A program made the translations under genes and the position numbers. Positions 8,158-16,799 of a stretch of 64,000 nt of DNA are shown here, piece after piece (within the stretch, counting starts at the first letter, position 1; each line of letters starts with the position of its first letter). Source of the DNA: JARRKC01 sp963723965 (lineage in GTDB: Bacteria; Acidobacteriota; UBA6911; RPQK01; JAPXNP01); assembly GCA_963723965.1 (NCBI GenBank), contig CAVRSV010000010.1:124001-188000 (forward strand). Direction: 5' to 3'. Under the pieces are notes generated by a model. It was given only the letters and a program-made list of their open reading frames with translations. It was not told the origin of the DNA and did not search any database.

Positions 8158-8778
8158 CCCTCCGACCCAGGGACAAAGCGAATGGAGGCGTAGTCTCCCC
8201 GAGAGAATAAGGAGAGCGCAAAGGCACTGTCTCCCGAGACAGCTTCAAGCCATCTTCGTCCTGATCGTTCCCACTTCCTGCCCCCCCCACTCCCAAGGTG
8301 TGGGCAGAGGCGACAAGACCGAAAGCGCCACAAGCGCGCACAAGGCACAAGGGACAGAGTGCTTCTCATCCCTTCCCGCTCCTGCGGCCGGCCGCCTTGC
8401 CCCGGAAAGGGACAGAGTGCTCCCCCCCTCCGGAAAGCGGGTCCGGAAGGGCCGCACTCGTCAGAAGAATGAAGCACCGGTAGCTGCCAGCCCCGGCGCC
8501 CTCCCGCCCGAACGGGAAGAGCCAAAAGGGACAGAGCGATTTTCGACACTGCGGAAAAGGGCAGGCGGAAAGGGACGGAGTGCTTCTCAGGGGGTAGGTT
8601 TCGTAGATTTGGCGGCTCGTGCGTTCTTAGTAGGTAGGAGGACCGTTCGGTCGGTCCCTCCGGTTCCCCGGGGTCGAACGGGATCCCGGGAGTGCCGGCC
8701 GCTGCGGGAGGGGGCGAGGCCTGTCGGTGAGGCGCCGCTCCGGCCGGAGCCGGCTGACAGGCACGAAGGAGGAACGGC
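8158..8778. repeat. Spacer with four GGGACAG-family elements, upstream of the transposase
   Basis: There is no credible gene in these 620 bases. GGGACAGAGTGC occurs near 8351 and 8410, GGGACAGAGCG near 8528, and GGGACGGAGTGC near 8573. All are in the orientation opposite to the CTGTCCC cluster at 7.3 kb, so the two clusters form a large inverted arrangement around the receiver-like gene. A run of eight C residues lies at 8281-8288. The long frames here are low-complexity and overlap on both strands. Confidence 0.75.
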
Positions 8779-9676
8779 ATGCGCAGAGCCCGTCACAAGA
8801 ACAGCGAGTCGACGTACTACCACATCCTGACCCGGGTCGCAGGAGCGCCCGATTTCTGTCCCCTGGAGGAGTGGGAGGCCTGGACGAAGCTCTACCTGAT
8901 GATCGTGCAGTTCACGCGGGCCTACGGCTGCGTACTGGTGTCGCTGGAGATCCTGGGCACGCACTACCACTTCATTCTGTGGATGGAGCAGTTCCGGAAG
9001 CTGACGCGTCCGGAGCTGGCGCGGCGGGCGCGACTGCTGTGGGGGGAGCAGGAGGCGGTGCGGAAGATGGCCCAGTGGGACGAAGCGGGCTGGGAGCGCT
9101 TCAACCGGCGTCTGTTCGACCTGTCGGCGCTGATGCAGCACCTGAACGGGGAATATGCCAAGTGGTACAACCGGACGCACGGCCGCCACGGGCACTTCTG
9201 GGGAGACCGGTTCAAGAACCCGGAACTGCTGGATCTGGAGGCGGTCCAGAAGTGCCTGGCCTACATCGAGACGAACGCGACCAGGGCGCACCTGATCGAC
9301 TGGCCGGAGAACTGGGAAGCGTCGTCGACGTGGCGGCGGTTTCGGGGAGAGACGGGCGATCTGATGCCGCTGGAGACGGATCTTCGTGGAGGTGCCGGCA
9401 GAGGAGGCGTTCGAGGCCTACCGGAGGCGGTTGCGGGAGCGCCAGCGGGTGGACGAGGAGCGGGAGCGGGAGGCGGCGCGCACGGGTGCCGCGAAAGCCA
9501 GGGGAAGCCGGGAGCGCTTCTTCAGCGACGGCATCGCCATCGGGACGCGGGAGAACGTGGCGCGGGTGCTGGCCGAGTACCAGGCCGACGGCCACTACCT
9601 GCGCCGCAAGCACCCCATTCCACAGACGGGCCGGCTCTACACCCTGCGCGAACAGCGCTCTCACGCCCGAGGGTGA
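8779..9676 (+). pseudogene. REP-associated tyrosine transposase (RAYT, Y1_Tnp/IS200-like), frameshifted
   Basis: The first 200 codons encode a Y1 transposase domain. The metal-binding His-hydrophobic-His motif is THYHFILWM (His62, His64), and the tyrosine helix is EYAKWYNRTHGRHGHFWGDRF with Tyr126 the probable nucleophile. After about base 9375 this frame turns into Gly/Ala/Arg-rich nonsense. A +1 frame, from RRIFVEVPAEEAFEAYRRRL through ERFFSDGIAIGTRENV to the TGA at 9676, looks like the expected C-terminal part. So one extra base lies between about 9362 and 9385, whether a true mutation, a sequencing error or, less likely, programmed slippage. An AAGGAGG ribosome site is intact before the ATG. 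RAYTs are single-copy domesticated relatives of IS200 transposases that are associated with REP repeats, and this one sits inside a field of repeats. Confidence 0.85.
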
Positions 9677-9818
9677 GCTCGCGAACTCAGCGTGTTTGCT
9701 GATTGAGCCGGTCATCGCCTGGGTACGATGAAAGCGTCCACGAATCCATTCCCGGCGGTCGTTGGCGAAAGGCAGGTGGCAAACCCAATCACCCCTGTCT
9801 CGAGGACATTTCTGCGCC

Positions 9819-9847
9819 CACCCGGGAACGAAACGGCTGCCCGGGTG
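9819..9847. terminator. Hairpin downstream of the transposase
   Basis: CACCCGGG (9819-9826) and CCCGGGTG (9840-9847) form a perfect 8-bp stem with a 13-base loop. It is followed by TCTCTAGTCTTG, not a clean T-run, so it is at best a weak intrinsic terminator. It could also be the 3' boundary of the transposase unit. Confidence 0.4.
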
Positions 9848-9935
9848 TCTCTAGTCTTGAAAAGCTGAGAGAATGATTAACGACGACGCGGCAGGGTGCC
9901 GCGCCGCTGGAACCTTGACGAGCCGGCTAGGTTCT

Positions 9936-10196
9936 ATGACTGCAGATCTATTTCGATATGGAGCTCTGTTCTGCTTTTCGGCGGCTTCTTTCGGCTTCAT
10001 CTATTTCAAATGGCGTTACCCGAGGCGCTCGAAGGTGAGAGTCTCCGGTATCCGTCTCTGCCACGGGCTGGGGTTCCTTGGCGTCGGCCTCCAGATGGCA
10101 TGGATCGGTGGCGTCAATGGGATTTCGATCGTCGTATTTGCCGCTCTGATGGTTTCACTCCTCGGCTTCGAGGTGTCTGAGAAGTTTCTGGATTGA
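9936..10196 (+). CDS. Small membrane protein of unknown function
   Basis: An 86-residue frame with three probable transmembrane helices: LFCFSAASFGFIYF near the start, GLGFLGVGLQMAWIGGV in the middle, and ISIVVFAALMVSLLGF near the end. Base composition is lower in GC than the neighbours and codon use is less biased, which suggests recent acquisition. AGG lies seven bases before the ATG at 9936; an earlier ATG at 9873 would add 21 residues. No family is recognised. A competing frame in the same stretch (9896-10180) lacks the hydrophobic pattern. Confidence 0.45.
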   Translation: MTADLFRYGALFCFSAASFGFIYFKWRYPRRSKVRVSGIRLCHGLGFLGVGLQMAWIGGVNGISIVVFAALMVSLLGFEVSEKFLD

Positions 10197-10307
10197 CCTG
10201 CGTCCCCCCAACCAAGGCGCCCCATCGCTTCTAAGACACGGCAACTTCTCTTGGAGGTCTGAACCCTCTTTGCCCCCTCTTCTATCTTGGCAACTCCAAT
10301 TCGGGCC

Positions 10308-10328
10308 AAGATCGACTCTGTCCCTTCC
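10308..10328. repeat. Solitary GGGACAGAGTC element
   Basis: CGACTCTGTCCCTTCC, which is GGGACAGAGTC on the minus strand, lies in the 289-bp spacer before the gene at 10486. It matches the elements of the neighbouring clusters. The rest of that spacer shows no other structure apart from a run of seven G at about 10382-10388. Confidence 0.6.
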
Positions 10329-10485
10329 TCTCATCTCCGTTGTTGGCTCTCGGATCTGTGTTCATTCGGCCTGCGTGCGGAGGGGGGGCGGTGGCGGATG
10401 AGTGTGGTAACATCTCCTTGCCCATTTGCCCCTGAACTCCGGTCCGAACAGGGTTCTCGGGTATTCTCTGGAGGAGGAGCAGCCC

Positions 10486-12282
10486 ATGAGCGAGGAAGTG
10501 CAAGGTACTCCCCTGGAACGTCTGCGTCGTGAGATCGGCGAGCTTCGAAACAAACTGCTCGAAATCGACCGAATCGTAAGGGATCTCGAATTACCCGCCT
10601 TCACCGGGGACCGGGCCGAACCGGTACTCACTCCGATGGATCTACAGGGAGCCTCCCAGGCAGTGCGCAGCCTCTCTCAGGAAGGAGACCAGCCTGGAAT
10701 ACTCGCGCGACTTCTCGAGGAGACGGCGCGATTCTCCGACCGAGCGGTCTTGTTTCTCGAGCAGGAAGATGACGGATATCGAGCCTGGCGCGCTCAGGGT
10801 TTCTCATCGGCGGGGTGGGAGGCTACCGAGATCGGCCATGATGAGTCCTTGCTGGAACTGTTGCGTGGGCAGCAGACCCTTGAGTTTGACTTGGCAACAG
10901 GCGAAGCCCCGCGTTGGATGCTGGCTCTGGAGGGCCAGGGCAGGGCGGCGCTGTTCCCCCTCTCGTTCGGTACCCACACCCCCCTCCTGCTCTATGTCGA
11001 TGGGAGCCCCGCACCTCAGTTCGACTCCCTCGAGATGCTCGTTGAAATGGCCCGGTTGGTGCTGCAGAACCAATACCTTGGACAACTCGTCCAGATTCAG
11101 GACCAAGGTGGACCGCCTCCCAAGCGTTGGCCGGCCCTCGAAAGTCTGGCTCCGGAACGGCCCTCACGTCAGCGAGAAGCGATGATCGAGGAGCCTCCCG
11201 CGTCTGCGGAGACCGACATGGCAGTGGTCGGGGCAGAGGACGCCGATCAGGACGGCGCCGAGCTGGCGGAGGGATTTGAGCCGTCATCCGAAGGACAGCC
11301 ACTTGCAGAGGTTCCGGCTCCGCAAGGGACGCAACGACCCGAAGGACACGAAGTACCGGCAGTCGAGCAGCCGGTCGTGACGCCCTCCGGTTCTCCACCC
11401 GAAGAACAGCGCCCCTGGGAGATCGAATCCAGGGCGGATCTCCGACCTGAGGATTTGGGGCTTTCACAAGTGGAGTTCGACAGACTGATGGGCCAGGCCT
11501 CGACCGACTGGCTTCAAATTCAGAAGGCCCGTGAGGAAGCCGTCGCCGGGATCGCCAGCGAGGAATCGAAGGAAGATGAAGCAATCCTGGAGCCGGATCG
11601 CTCGCCCCTGCCGGACGCCGTGAGGGAGGGCGGTGCATCGGAAGGGGACGAATCTCAGGCAGCCAAACCCGACGATGGGACAGTTCCCGCACCGGAGAGA
11701 CCGGAAGAGACGGCGTCGATCGGGCCGGGACCGGGCGAGCCGGCCACTGCAACGGCGAGCGAACCGGTAAAGCCGGTGGAGACCCTCGTTCCCCCCAGCC
11801 CACCTGCTGCAGAATCCGTCGCGGAGTCCGACGGCAAGAAGCCCCTTGGCGAGGAGTCGGCCGCGAACGGGGAACCCGCCGTGTCGGCAGAAGCGGCGGA
11901 AATCCCGATCGAGGAGATACCCTCTGGTGGGAAGAGTCCGTCCGGAGAAGCGGAGGCAGAGGTCGTCCAGGAACCGGATGAGGCTACCGCTACGGCCGAG
12001 GTGCTCCACGAAGAAGCCCGTCGCTTCGCGCGCCTGCTGGTCGCCGAGATCAAGCTCTACAATGAATCGGAGGTCGAGAACGGCCGCCAGAACGGTGACC
12101 TCTACAGCAGATTGAAGAGTGACATCGATCGCAGTCGCGAGATGTACGAAAAGCGGGTTCATCCTTCGGTCAAGGGCTCCGTAGACTACTTCCATGCCCA
12201 ACTCGTCCAAGTGCTGGCCCAGGATGACGAAGCGCTGCTGGGCCAGGAATATCCAGGCGCCCGGGTCGTAGAGAATGCCTGA
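10486..12282 (+). CDS. Protein of unknown function: coiled coil, GAF-like domain, long acidic linker, conserved-looking helical C-terminus
   Basis: 598 residues in four parts. Residues 1-40 form a short coiled coil (RLRREIGELRNKLLEIDRIV). Residues about 60-210 resemble a degenerate GAF/sensor domain (ILARLLEETARFSDRAVLFL, then ALFPLSFGTHTPLLLYVDG). About 300 residues follow that are rich in Pro, Glu, Ala and Ser and are almost surely disordered. The last 90 residues are an ordered helical segment (HEEARRFARLLVAEIKLYNE, then DLYSRLKSDIDRSREMYEKR). There is no signal peptide or membrane helix. GGAGGAGGAG lies just before the ATG at 10486. The stop overlaps the following aminotransferase start by eight bases, so the two are translationally coupled. 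I cannot assign a function; the C-terminal helix block looks like a protein-interaction module. Confidence 0.85.
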   Translation: MSEEVQGTPLERLRREIGELRNKLLEIDRIVRDLELPAFTGDRAEPVLTPMDLQGASQAVRSLSQEGDQPGILARLLEETARFSDRAVLFLEQEDDGYRAWRAQGFSSAGWEATEIGHDESLLELLRGQQTLEFDLATGEAPRWMLALEGQGRAALFPLSFGTHTPLLLYVDGSPAPQFDSLEMLVEMARLVLQNQYLGQLVQIQDQGGPPPKRWPALESLAPERPSRQREAMIEEPPASAETDMAVVGAEDADQDGAELAEGFEPSSEGQPLAEVPAPQGTQRPEGHEVPAVEQPVVTPSGSPPEEQRPWEIESRADLRPEDLGLSQVEFDRLMGQASTDWLQIQKAREEAVAGIASEESKEDEAILEPDRSPLPDAVREGGASEGDESQAAKPDDGTVPAPERPEETASIGPGPGEPATATASEPVKPVETLVPPSPPAAESVAESDGKKPLGEESAANGEPAVSAEAAEIPIEEIPSGGKSPSGEAEAEVVQEPDEATATAEVLHEEARRFARLLVAEIKLYNESEVENGRQNGDLYSRLKSDIDRSREMYEKRVHPSVKGSVDYFHAQLVQVLAQDDEALLGQEYPGARVVENA

Positions 12283-13471
12283 CAGACCCTCCGGGCCGCG
12301 GATTTCATCAAAGGCCCGCCGATTCACGGAGTCGGTAATCCGGGAAATGACCCGTCTGGCGGATCGTCATCAGGCGATCAATCTTGCCCAGGGGTTTCCT
12401 GATTTTCCTGCTCCACGATTCATCAAGGATGCGGCACACCTTGCAATAGACAAGGACTTCAACCAGTACGCGATCACCTGGGGCTCCCCGAGATTGCGTC
12501 AGGCAGTTGCTGAGAAATACGCTCGGCATTACGGCTGGGGGGTCGATCCGGAACGGGAAGTGACGGTCTGTTGCGGGGCGACCGAGTCGATGATCTGCTC
12601 GATCTTGGCCTTGGTAGACCCGGGCGAGAATGTCATCGTCTTCGAGCCGTTCTACGAGAACTACGGGCCAGATACGGTGATTGCCGGAGCGGTACCCGTC
12701 TTCGTCCCGTTCGAGACCGAGGGAAGACGAGCCTTCAGCCTGAGCATCCTCAAAAACCAGATTTGTCAGGCGGCCGCCGTGGGAAGGGTGCGCGCCCTAA
12801 TCCTAAACACCCCCAACAACCCGACGGGGCGTGTGTTCAGCAGGTCGGAACTCGAGGAAGTTGCAGCTCTTGCCCGCTCCCACGACTTCTATGTGATCAC
12901 GGATGAAATCTACGAGCACATTACCTACGACGGGCACCGCCACGAGCCCATCGCGTTGCTCCCGGGAATGCGTGATCGGACCATCACAATCAGTGGCCTC
13001 TCGAAGACCTTCAGTATCACTGGTTGGCGACTGGGCTATGTGATTGCCCCACCCGATCTGACAGATGCAATTCGCAAGGTGCACGACTTTCTCACGGTCG
13101 GCGCGCCGGCACCGCTTCAGGAAGCTGCCGCGACGGCGCTGTCCGTCGACGACGATTACTATGCACACCTGGCAGAAAGCTACCGGCGCCGGCGTGATCT
13201 CCTGCTGGGCATACTCGCTGACTCCGGCTTCCGAACTTGGACTCCGTCCGGAGCCTATTACGTCATGGCCGACATTTCGGATCTCACTGATGAAACCGAC
13301 GTGGAGTTTGTGAGCCGAATGATCCGCGACCGGGGGGTTGCCGCCGTTCCGGGGAGCAGCTTCTTCAGCCAGCAGGAGCGCGGCTCCCACCTCGTACGCT
13401 TCACCTTCTGCAAAACGGAAGCTCTGCTCGAAGAGGCTGGGCAGAGGCTCCGAAAAGGTGTCTCCCGATAG
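12275..13471 (+). CDS. PLP-dependent aminotransferase, class I/II
   Basis: A 398-residue fold-type I aminotransferase. The N-terminal INLAQGFPDFPAP and the NQYAITWGSPRLR stretch are typical of the subgroup that includes kynurenine/glutamine and methionine aminotransferases (KAT, YbdL). LNTPNNPTGRVF carries the conserved Asn, DEIYEH the Asp/Tyr that contact the cofactor, and SGLSKTFSITGWRLGY the Schiff-base Lys and phosphate-binding Arg. The substrate cannot be fixed from sequence; an aromatic amino acid, methionine or glutamine is likely. Its ATG lies inside the last codons of the upstream gene of unknown function. Confidence 0.9.
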   Translation: MPDRPSGPRISSKARRFTESVIREMTRLADRHQAINLAQGFPDFPAPRFIKDAAHLAIDKDFNQYAITWGSPRLRQAVAEKYARHYGWGVDPEREVTVCCGATESMICSILALVDPGENVIVFEPFYENYGPDTVIAGAVPVFVPFETEGRRAFSLSILKNQICQAAAVGRVRALILNTPNNPTGRVFSRSELEEVAALARSHDFYVITDEIYEHITYDGHRHEPIALLPGMRDRTITISGLSKTFSITGWRLGYVIAPPDLTDAIRKVHDFLTVGAPAPLQEAAATALSVDDDYYAHLAESYRRRRDLLLGILADSGFRTWTPSGAYYVMADISDLTDETDVEFVSRMIRDRGVAAVPGSSFFSQQERGSHLVRFTFCKTEALLEEAGQRLRKGVSR

Positions 13472-13623
13472 CACAGACCGCCTCTGCACCATTGGCCGCC
13501 TCTCCCGGTCCGAAGCTCCTGGCATGCGTTCCACACAGTCCTTCCACCAATCCGAGTGCCGACTGGCGCCCCGGTCCGGCGCCAGAGCGGCCATCCGAAA
13601 AGGAAAAGCCGCCCGAACAGGAT

Positions 13624-13735
13624 GGGGACAGACTCCTTCGGGACTCCGAGTCTCCTTCGGCCCATCGGGCTCCGCAAAGGGGACAGACTCCTTCTGCTCA
13701 GCTTCGGGAGTCTCCTCGGGGGTCCGTAAAGGCTT
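13624..13735. repeat. Pair of REP-like GGGACAGACTCC hairpin units
   Basis: GGGGACAGACTCCTTC occurs at 13624 and again at about 13679. Each copy is followed by its complementary arm. AGACTC (13630-13635) pairs with GAGTCT (13648-13653), and AGACTCC (13685-13691) pairs with GGAGTCT (13707-13713). The stem equals that of the hairpin at 5854-5872. The units sit in the 359-bp spacer between the aminotransferase and the lysyl-PG synthase-like gene, where I see no gene. Confidence 0.75.
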
Positions 13736-13830
13736 ACATCCTCGCGATGGAAAGGCGGACAATATCGGAAGGAGAATCGAGCGTTCGACTCTCCCGGTGT
13801 CCAACAGGTCCCGGAGACAGAGGTGATCAC

Positions 13831-15486
13831 GTGCGGCGAGATGGTTCGACGGCAAAAGTCATTGCTTTGATCGCTCTCGCGGCCGGCCTGATGAACATCT
13901 GGTCGCTGATCGGACCGCCGCCGCCCCATCACCTGGCGAACTGGCCCCGATACCTGCCCGCCGAACTCTTCCATCAGACCCGTTCGGTGAGCCTCCTGAC
14001 CGGCCTGGCGCTCGTCATCGGGTCATTCCATCTTTACCGGCACAAGCGGCGAGCATTGTATCTGGTCGCTATACTGGCGGCCCTGTCTACGATCACCCAC
14101 CTGATCAAGGGCCCGGATTACCTGCTGGCAGGTTTCTCAGCGCTGCTGCTGGCTCTGCTTTTCATGACACGACGGCATTTCCAGGTGCTCAGTAGTGTCC
14201 CTCGAGCCGGCTGGCTGGCCGGAAGCCTTTTGGCGACGTTTGTCGTTGTCCTCGCCTATGGCGTGGCAGGCTTCTGGTTCCTCGATCCCCGTGAATTCGG
14301 GATCAACTTCACACTGGGTGACTCCCTGCGAAGGACCCTGCTCTTCCTCTCCCTGATCGGAGACCCGCAGGTCATCCCCCACACACGCCACGCTCGTTGG
14401 TTCGTCGACTCGCTCTATCTGTCCACGGGGATGGCCTTTAGCTATGCCCTTTTCGCCGTCTTTCGGCCCGTCGTTTACCATTTCCGGACGCTTCCCCACG
14501 AAAGAACACTGGCCCAGGGAATACTGCGCAGCTACGGGCGCAGCTCGATGGACTATTTCAAGATCTGGCCGGACAAGACTTTCTTCTTCTCTCCTGACGA
14601 GTCGGCCTTTCTCTCCTATCGTGTCGCCGGCAACTATGCCATCGTGCTGGGCGACCCCGTCGGCCCGCCTGGCGGGATCGAGCCTCTGATCGCGGCGTTC
14701 GATCAGTTCTGCCGTACGAACGACTGGCGCTGCGCCTTTCACCAGACGCTGCCCGATTATTTGGAGATCTATCGGCGGCTCGGCTTTCGTAAACTCAAGA
14801 TCGGTGACGATGCAATCGTCGATCTCAGCCGATTCAAACTCGAGGGAAGGCACTTCAAGAAGATCCGTGCACGATTGAACGCGCTCGCACGGGAAGGCAT
14901 CCGCTTCGAGCGCCACGCTCCTCCACTGGCAGCATCATTGATCCGGGAAGCCCGAGTGGTATCCGATCAGTGGTTGACGATTCCAGGACGCCGGGAGCGA
15001 AGCTTCACAGTGGGCCGATTCGATCCCGACTATCTACGGGGCACGGTCCTCTGCGCCGCTCGCAATGGCGACGGAGAAATGCTCGCCTTCGTCAATGAAA
15101 TACCATCCTGGGCAGAGGGTGAAGCGACCATCGATCTGATGCGTCATATTCCCGACGCCGAATCGGGGATCATGGACTTTCTCTTCGTGCGGCTCTTCCT
15201 AGCTCTTCGCGAGGCCGGATACAGCCGTTTCAACCTGGGCGTGGCTCCTTTGGCCGGTTTTCAGGAAGCCGAGGAGGCCTCCAGGGAGGAACGGGCGGTC
15301 CACTATTTCTTCCAGCAGTTCCAGTTTCTGTTCAGCTATCAGGGACTGCGCCAGTACAAAGCAAAATACGCCTCATCGTGGGAACCACGCTATCTGATCT
15401 ATCGAAATATTCTGCAGCTTCCGCTGCTCGCGAGAGCGATTCTACGCGTCTCGGAACGAAGGACGGATGATGGGAGACTACCCTAG
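13831..15486 (+). CDS. MprF-like lipid aminoacyltransferase domain protein (DUF2156) with membrane segments
   Basis: 551 residues. The N-terminal part (to about residue 220) has six or seven hydrophobic helices. The C-terminal 320 residues are a GNAT-like DUF2156 domain, the catalytic part of MprF/LysX-type enzymes that transfer an amino acid from aminoacyl-tRNA to phosphatidylglycerol. Family features are YGRSSMDYFKIWPDKTFFFS, VLGDPVGPPGGI, the DYLEIYRRLGFRKLKIG stretch, and the ends PLAGF and YKAKYASSWEPRYL. The usual N-terminal flippase domain of about 300 residues is missing; a separate gene 238 bases downstream encodes such a domain. GTG at 13831 is chosen because AGAGGTGATC, near-perfect complement to the 16S tail, lies just before it. 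The likely role is modifying lipid charge; which amino acid is used is unknown. Confidence 0.85.
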   Translation: MRRDGSTAKVIALIALAAGLMNIWSLIGPPPPHHLANWPRYLPAELFHQTRSVSLLTGLALVIGSFHLYRHKRRALYLVAILAALSTITHLIKGPDYLLAGFSALLLALLFMTRRHFQVLSSVPRAGWLAGSLLATFVVVLAYGVAGFWFLDPREFGINFTLGDSLRRTLLFLSLIGDPQVIPHTRHARWFVDSLYLSTGMAFSYALFAVFRPVVYHFRTLPHERTLAQGILRSYGRSSMDYFKIWPDKTFFFSPDESAFLSYRVAGNYAIVLGDPVGPPGGIEPLIAAFDQFCRTNDWRCAFHQTLPDYLEIYRRLGFRKLKIGDDAIVDLSRFKLEGRHFKKIRARLNALAREGIRFERHAPPLAASLIREARVVSDQWLTIPGRRERSFTVGRFDPDYLRGTVLCAARNGDGEMLAFVNEIPSWAEGEATIDLMRHIPDAESGIMDFLFVRLFLALREAGYSRFNLGVAPLAGFQEAEEASREERAVHYFFQQFQFLFSYQGLRQYKAKYASSWEPRYLIYRNILQLPLLARAILRVSERRTDDGRLP

Positions 15487-15723
15487 GTTCTTGGACGCCC
15501 TGCTAGTTGCGGGGAGGTCTTTCTGTCTCGATCCGCGCGCCTCCAGCACTCCTCCTGTACAATCGACGGACTCGAAGGGACGGACCAAGCGGTACCCGAG
15601 TGCGTTCACCGGCGCGAGGACTCGTCGAGAGGATTGCGTGACGCGTCTCAAGGGGGCACTCGAGTGGGTCACGACGATTCTCTAGATCATCCGCATCCGG
15701 CGGATGCGGGGCCAGGACTCGCG

Positions 15724-16719
15724 ATGGTCCGACAGAATCATGCCTGGCACGTCTGGGTCGGATACATTCTGGCTGCTGTGGCGCTAGTTTGGGTCCTCTC
15801 CGACGTCGACACAGGTGAACTCATTCTGAGAGTGCGCGTCCTGGGGTGGACCGCGGTTGGGCTGGCAATCGTCTTCGACACCTCGAGCTATCTCATCCAG
15901 GGCTGGCGTTGGAGCCTGTTGCTGCTGCCCAGTGGACGTCTCTCCTCATTTCGGGCCACCGAGGCGATTTACGCAGGTCTCTTCGTCAATGAGATCCTTC
16001 CCATGCGCCTGGGAGAGATCCTACGCGGCTATGTCGTCTCGCGGCGCATTGCCGCCTCGGCGACGGCCGTCGCTTCCTCGATCGTGGTCGAGCGCATCCT
16101 GGACGGGATCTGGATGGTGTTGGCCGTCGGGATCATCACCTTCACGATCCCTCTGCCCAGTTCGCTCCTGACCGCCGAGGAGTTACTGGCTCTCGCAGTG
16201 CTGGGAGCCGTCTTTCTGCTGATCTGGGCGGCGCTGCGCCGCCAGGAGAGACCACCCGCCGATTCATTCCCATCCTCCCTCTCCGGTCGACTCCGACGCC
16301 TTCCCATCCAGCTGGCGCATGAGCTCGGGCGCACGACCCGATCACCGGCACTTTTCGGAGCCTTCGTCCTGTCGGGAATCCACCTGGCCCTTCAGCTCCT
16401 TGCCTATTGGTTCGTCATCGTTGCCTACCACCTCCAGCTCTCGCTCTGGCAGGGTGTCGCCGTGGCCCTGATCGTCCGACTCGGGACGATGGTCCCCGGG
16501 GCACCCTCCAATCTGGGGACATATCAGTTTTTCACGGTTGTGGGACTGGCTCTCTTTGGGGTCGACAAGGTACTGGCCGCCGGCTTCTCGTTCGTTGTCT
16601 TCGTTGTTCTCACCGCCCCCCTCTGGGTCATCGGGCTGCTGGCATTCGGACACAGCGGACTCAGCCTGACCGATCTCCGCAAGCAGATGAAGCGTCTCGT
16701 GGGATCGGCGGCGCCGTAG
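15724..16719 (+). CDS. UPF0104 (lysyl-PG flippase-like) membrane protein
   Basis: 331 residues with about eight transmembrane helices, matching the LPG_synthase_TM/UPF0104 family, the domain that forms the flippase half of MprF. Family signatures are AIYAGLFVNEILPMRLGEIL, SIVVERILDGIWM and a C-terminal MVPGAPSNLGTYQFF. It follows the DUF2156 gene on the same strand, so the two probably work as a split MprF: one attaches the amino acid, the other moves the lipid to the outer leaflet. ATG 15724 fits the family length and has AGGA upstream; GTG 15664 with AAGGGGG before it is a serious alternative that adds 20 residues. Confidence 0.88.
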   Translation: MVRQNHAWHVWVGYILAAVALVWVLSDVDTGELILRVRVLGWTAVGLAIVFDTSSYLIQGWRWSLLLLPSGRLSSFRATEAIYAGLFVNEILPMRLGEILRGYVVSRRIAASATAVASSIVVERILDGIWMVLAVGIITFTIPLPSSLLTAEELLALAVLGAVFLLIWAALRRQERPPADSFPSSLSGRLRRLPIQLAHELGRTTRSPALFGAFVLSGIHLALQLLAYWFVIVAYHLQLSLWQGVAVALIVRLGTMVPGAPSNLGTYQFFTVVGLALFGVDKVLAAGFSFVVFVVLTAPLWVIGLLAFGHSGLSLTDLRKQMKRLVGSAAP

Positions 16720-16799
16720 TTCAGCCGGGGCCGAGCAAGGGGGCGCGGGGCTCGGCGGGGGGAGGTCGAGCGGGCAATCGAGGTGTCGCTCCCCCCGGG

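Noticed and set aside
13492..13830. An N-terminal extension of the lipid aminoacyltransferase
   Set aside because: It passes through two REP-like hairpins and is Pro/Ser/Arg-rich; the GTG at 13831 has a near-ideal ribosome site.
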